6,396 nt of DNA, taken from assembly GCA_022360595.1 (NCBI GenBank), contig JAKSCN010000478.1, positions 1 to 6,396 on the forward strand. The letters are read 5' to 3'. Source of the DNA: Chromatiales bacterium. GTDB taxonomy: Bacteria > Pseudomonadota > Gammaproteobacteria > Chromatiales > Chromatiaceae. Below the pieces are notes generated by a model that saw only the letters and a program-made list of their open reading frames with translations, had not been told where the DNA came from and did not search any database. The translations under genes were made by a program, and so were the position numbers. Within the stretch, counting starts at the first letter, position 1; the number at the start of each line of letters is the position of its first letter. Shown piece by piece: positions 6,279 through 6,396 of this stretch.

Positions 6279-6299
6279 ACCTCACATTTCACAGATACG

Positions 6300-6321
6300 A
6301 GGTCTTGCCCCATGCCCTAGA
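6300..6321. repeat. Direct repeat, copy 1
   Basis: AGGTCTTGCCCCATGCCCTA followed by GA; it matches the copy at 6335-6356 at 18 of 22 positions, with a 35-base period. The pair lies right next to the IS end. Function is unknown. Confidence 0.55.
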
Positions 6322-6334
6322 GGTGACGAGGGTC

Positions 6335-6356
6335 AGGTCATGCCCTGTGTCCTAGA
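6335..6356. repeat. Direct repeat, copy 2
   Basis: AGGTCATGCCCTGTGTCCTA followed by GA; second copy of the 22-base repeat at 6300-6321. AGGTCA at its start recurs inverted as TGACCT at 6374-6379. It could be part of a regulator array, an old mobile-element end or chance similarity. Confidence 0.55.
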
Positions 6357-6396
6357 CCACAATACACAAGAGCTGACCTAATACTCAGATACCAGC

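Larger units (their letters stand above)
6279..6396. other. Right flank of the IS, non-coding as far as visible
   Basis: No gene is convincing here. One plus-strand frame from 6280 is open to a TAA near the end but has no ribosome binding site, no recognisable motif and runs back into the IS end. The strip contains the pair of direct repeats listed separately. If the FNR-type box at 5003 once drove a gene, that gene should begin here or beyond the window. Confidence 0.5.

Noticed and set aside
6280..6380. Small plus-strand gene in the right flank
   Set aside because: The open frame runs from inside the IS end, has no ribosome binding site before its ATG near 6339 and would give only a very short peptide without recognisable features.
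5056..6396. Composite transposon carrying the cus genes
   Set aside because: Only one IS copy is visible and none lies on the left of the cus genes within the window, so there is no evidence for a composite element.

Overview
The window looks like a proteobacterial chromosome or plasmid segment, most likely gammaproteobacterial. That assignment is an inference from the Cus-type genes, strong AGGAG ribosome binding sites, a perfect FNR/ANR-type box and an IS3-family element; no rRNA or housekeeping gene fixes the taxon. It holds the 3' part of a copper/silver efflux operon, then an intergenic strip, then one insertion sequence and its right flank.

Layout. Bases 1-150 are the last 49 codons of a probable outer-membrane factor (TolC/CusC type). 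After an 11-base gap comes a periplasmic adaptor gene (cusB, 162-1787), which overlaps by 8 bases the inner-membrane RND pump gene (cusA, 1780-4902). Together these three would form an export channel across the envelope, taking Cu(I)/Ag(I) from periplasm or cytosol to the outside. The adaptor carries three metal-binding modules on one chain: an N-terminal heavy-metal-binding Met motif (M49, M63, M65), a C-terminal CusF-like domain with all four CusF ligands (H440, W448, M451, M453), and a His/Met-rich tail. The separate chaperone CusF is therefore built into the adaptor. The pump has the CusA Met triad (M566, M616, M665), but two residues of the E. coli CusA export path differ near its C-terminus (K984 to V979, M1009 to V1004).

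Bases 4903-5055 are non-coding. They hold a strong hairpin just after cusA, a second stem-loop, and a perfect TTGAT-N4-ATCAA box whose target gene is not in view.

Bases 5056-6278 are a complete IS3-family insertion sequence on the minus strand. It has 25-bp imperfect terminal inverted repeats and orfA and orfB in a -1 relationship, with an A_AAG slip site and a hairpin behind it. The DDE triad is intact, but no target-site duplication is visible. The element may have separated the FNR-type promoter from its gene. Bases 6279-6396 contain two copies of a 22-bp direct repeat and no convincing gene.

I see no wholly new system. The most interesting points are the adaptor-chaperone fusion, the altered pump C-terminus, and the orphan FNR-type site beside the IS.
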